Positions 4,895 through 8,330 of a stretch of DNA of 8,330 nt are shown here, piece after piece. The notes beneath the pieces were generated by a model that ran no database searches, was not told where the DNA came from, and saw only the letters and a program-made list of their open reading frames with translations. Where the stretch lies: the NCBI GenBank assembly GCA_966112835.1, contig CBHWEI010000182.1, positions 1 to 8,330 on the forward strand, read 5' to 3'. Each line of letters starts with the position of its first letter. Position 1 is the first letter of the stretch. The position numbers were made by a program, and so were the translations under genes. The DNA is from UBA668 sp966112835 (GTDB lineage Bacteria > Actinomycetota > Acidimicrobiia > Acidimicrobiales > Ilumatobacteraceae).

Positions 4895-6580
4895 TCACTT
4901 CCCGCCGAAGACCTTGACGAGCTCGGTGACGCCCGGGTCGAACACCTTGAACATGAGCTGCGGCAGCACGCCGAACACCACGATGGCCACCAGGAGCGGC
5001 GTCCAGGCGATCCACTCGAACATGTTCACGTCGTGCAGCGGCTCGTGGCCGTGCCCGTCGCCGTGGTCGTCGCCGTGACCGGCATCGTGACCGGCGTCGG
5101 CCTGCACCATGTGACCGTGCGCATCGTCGTCGTGGCCGTGGCCGTCGGCGCCGAGGCCGGCGAACTCGGGCGTGGGCTCACCGAACGCGGTGCGCTGGTA
5201 GAGCCACAGCAGGTAGCCGGCGGCGAGCACCGTGCCGAGGGCGGCGATGACCGTGAGCCAGCGGAACAGGGTGACGCTGACACCGCCGAAGGGCAGGTCG
5301 TCGCCGTGCAGCGGGTTCCACGAGCTGAGGATGGCCGGGAACTCGCCCCAGAACCCGGCGAGGCCGGGCAGGCCCAGCGAGGCCATGGCGCAGAAGCCCA
5401 GGATCCAGCCGGTCTTGGGGATCTGCTGCAGCATGCCACTGAGGCGCTTGATCTCGAGCGTGTGGTAGCGCTCCTTCACCGAGCCGGCCACGAAGAAGAG
5501 CATGCCGGTGATGAGGCCGTGGGCGACCATGCCGAACAGGGCAGCGTTGATGCCCAGCGAGGTGAGCGTGCTGATGCCCAGCATGACGAAGCCCATGTGC
5601 GCCACCGACGAGAAGGCGATGAGACGCTTCATGTCGGTCTGGGCGAGACACCCCAGGGCGCCGTAGATGATGCCGATGACCGCGAGCACGCCGATGACCG
5701 GGGCCCACTTCGTGGCCGCCTGCGGCAGGAACGGAATGGCGATGCGGACGAAGCCGTAGGTACCGAGCTTCAGCAGGATGGCGGCCAGGATGACCGAGCC
5801 CTGCGTGGGCGCCTGGGTGTGGGCGTCGGGCAGCCAGGTGTGGAACGGGAACATGGGCACCTTCACGGCGAAGCCGATGAACATGCCGGCGAAGATCCAG
5901 ATGGCCGTGTTCTTGCTGACGTCGGCGCCGTTCTCGAGGAACCAGCGGAAGCTGAAGTTGGCGGCCTCGGGGTCGGCGGCGTTGCTCCGGGTGACCACGA
6001 ACAGGGCGATGAACGACACCAGCATGAGCGCCGAACCGAACATGGTGTAGAGGAAGAACTTCAGCGACGCGTACTGGCGGTTCTCGCCACCCCACACGCC
6101 GATCATGAAGTACATCGGCAGCAGCACCACTTCGAAGAAGACGAAGAACAGGATGAGGTCCTGGGCCACGAAGGTTCCGGCCATGCCCGTCTGCAGGACG
6201 AGCATGAGCATGAAGAACGCCTTCGGGTTGCCCGGCGACGGCACGTGGTTCCACGAGTAGATCATCACCAGGAAGGTGATGATCATCGACAGCACGTACA
6301 ACGGCAGGCTGATGCCGTCGAGGCCGATCGTGTACGTCGCCTTGATGGGCGTGATCCACTTGTTCGTGGTGAAGAACTGCAGCTGCTCGCTCTTGCCGTA
6401 GTCGAACTGGATCATGGTGTAGATGCCCACCGCGAGCGTTGCGGCCGCCGTCAGCAGGGCAACGCCCTTCACCGAGGACTCGTCGCTCTTCGGGATGAAC
6501 AGCATCACCAGGACACCAGCCAACGGCAAGAACGTGCCGAGGCTGAGCAGCCACTGTTGGTTCTGGATTACGTCGTGCAT
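4895..6580 (-). CDS. nuoM: NADH-quinone oxidoreductase subunit M
   Basis: A 561-residue antiporter-like proton-pumping subunit of complex I with about 14 membrane segments. Key residues match the E. coli NuoM set: Glu150 in FFEVVLLPMYFMIG, Lys240 in FAVKVPMFPFHTWLPDAH, Lys271 in LLKLGTYGFVR and Glu413 in GFWGEFPAI. The open frame extends far upstream, but the true start is the ATG at 6580: it begins MHDVIQNQQW just before the first membrane segment, follows the nuoL stop by 8 bases, and has an AGAGGGA ribosome site overlapping that stop. A His/Asp-rich stretch (residues 480-512; nine His) is inserted before the last membrane segment, making the protein longer than many NuoM proteins (about 500). 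Middle gene of the nuoL-nuoM-nuoN run. Confidence 0.97.
   Translation of the reverse strand: MHDVIQNQQWLLSLGTFLPLAGVLVMLFIPKSDESSVKGVALLTAAATLAVGIYTMIQFDYGKSEQLQFFTTNKWITPIKATYTIGLDGISLPLYVLSMIITFLVMIYSWNHVPSPGNPKAFFMLMLVLQTGMAGTFVAQDLILFFVFFEVVLLPMYFMIGVWGGENRQYASLKFFLYTMFGSALMLVSFIALFVVTRSNAADPEAANFSFRWFLENGADVSKNTAIWIFAGMFIGFAVKVPMFPFHTWLPDAHTQAPTQGSVILAAILLKLGTYGFVRIAIPFLPQAATKWAPVIGVLAVIGIIYGALGCLAQTDMKRLIAFSSVAHMGFVMLGISTLTSLGINAALFGMVAHGLITGMLFFVAGSVKERYHTLEIKRLSGMLQQIPKTGWILGFCAMASLGLPGLAGFWGEFPAILSSWNPLHGDDLPFGGVSVTLFRWLTVIAALGTVLAAGYLLWLYQRTAFGEPTPEFAGLGADGHGHDDDAHGHMVQADAGHDAGHGDDHGDGHGHEPLHDVNMFEWIAWTPLLVAIVVFGVLPQLMFKVFDPGVTELVKVFGGK
5045..5143 (-). other. His/Asp-rich loop segment within nuoM
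   Basis: Codes NuoM residues 480-512, with nine His and many Asp and Gly in GHGHDDD- and GHGDDHGDGHGH-like runs. It lies between the penultimate and last membrane segments, outside the proton-path residues. Composition suggests possible divalent-metal binding or proton buffering; neither is shown by sequence alone. Confidence 0.8.
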
Positions 6581-6583
6581 GGA

Positions 6584-6588
6584 TCCCT

Positions 6589-6590
<2 letters not shown>
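6584..6590 (-). promoter_or_regulatory. Ribosome binding site fixing the nuoM start
   Basis: AGAGGGA, 3 bases before the ATG at 6580 (GGG core 4 bases before it) and overlapping the nuoL stop codon (6589-6591). It marks the real start of nuoM inside a much longer open frame and implies coupled translation with nuoL. Confidence 0.65.

Positions 6591-8330
<1,740 letters not shown>

Overview
This is a GC-rich window in which every supported gene lies on the minus strand, so it reads from right (8330) to left (1). The high GC content, the Thr/Ala/Glu/Pro-repeat surface proteins with an LPXTG sortase signal, and the actinobacterial-type complex I subunits point to an actinomycete (Actinomycetota). 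An acidimicrobial lineage is my best guess from the style of the surface proteins, but that is inference.

Right part (about 2364-8330): the distal end of a nuo operon. The order is nuoL (5' end outside the window), nuoM and nuoN, the three antiporter-like proton-pumping membrane subunits of NADH:quinone oxidoreductase (complex I). Gaps are 8 and 4 bases. The start of a MidA/NDUFAF7-family SAM-dependent methyltransferase overlaps the end of nuoN by 17 bases. In mitochondria NDUFAF7 methylates a complex I subunit during assembly, so this gene is plausibly a complex I maturation factor made with the pump subunits. NuoL and NuoM each carry a His/Asp-rich loop insertion.

Left part (about 1-2110): two consecutive secreted surface-protein genes. 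The right-hand one (989-1981) is complete: signal peptide, a two-cysteine globular domain, a PTTTAA/PTTTTEA stalk and a C-terminal LPRTG anchor. The left-hand one (587 to beyond position 1) has nearly the same signal peptide, a different globular domain, a cysteine-bounded Ser/Asp-rich acidic segment and the start of the same kind of stalk. It runs off the window.

The most interesting structure is that these two genes share upstream DNA and signal peptide but have unrelated mature domains. The shared upstream part contains a TTGA-N18-GAATAG promoter-like pair, an ATAGG-N8-CCTAT inverted repeat just downstream of or overlapping it, and a small hairpin next to the ribosome binding site. It looks like a reusable expression-and-export cassette with a common regulator. 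Two strong back-to-back hairpins (869-896 and 908-934) separate the two transcription units. I saw no RNA genes, CRISPR arrays, insertion sequences or phage genes.
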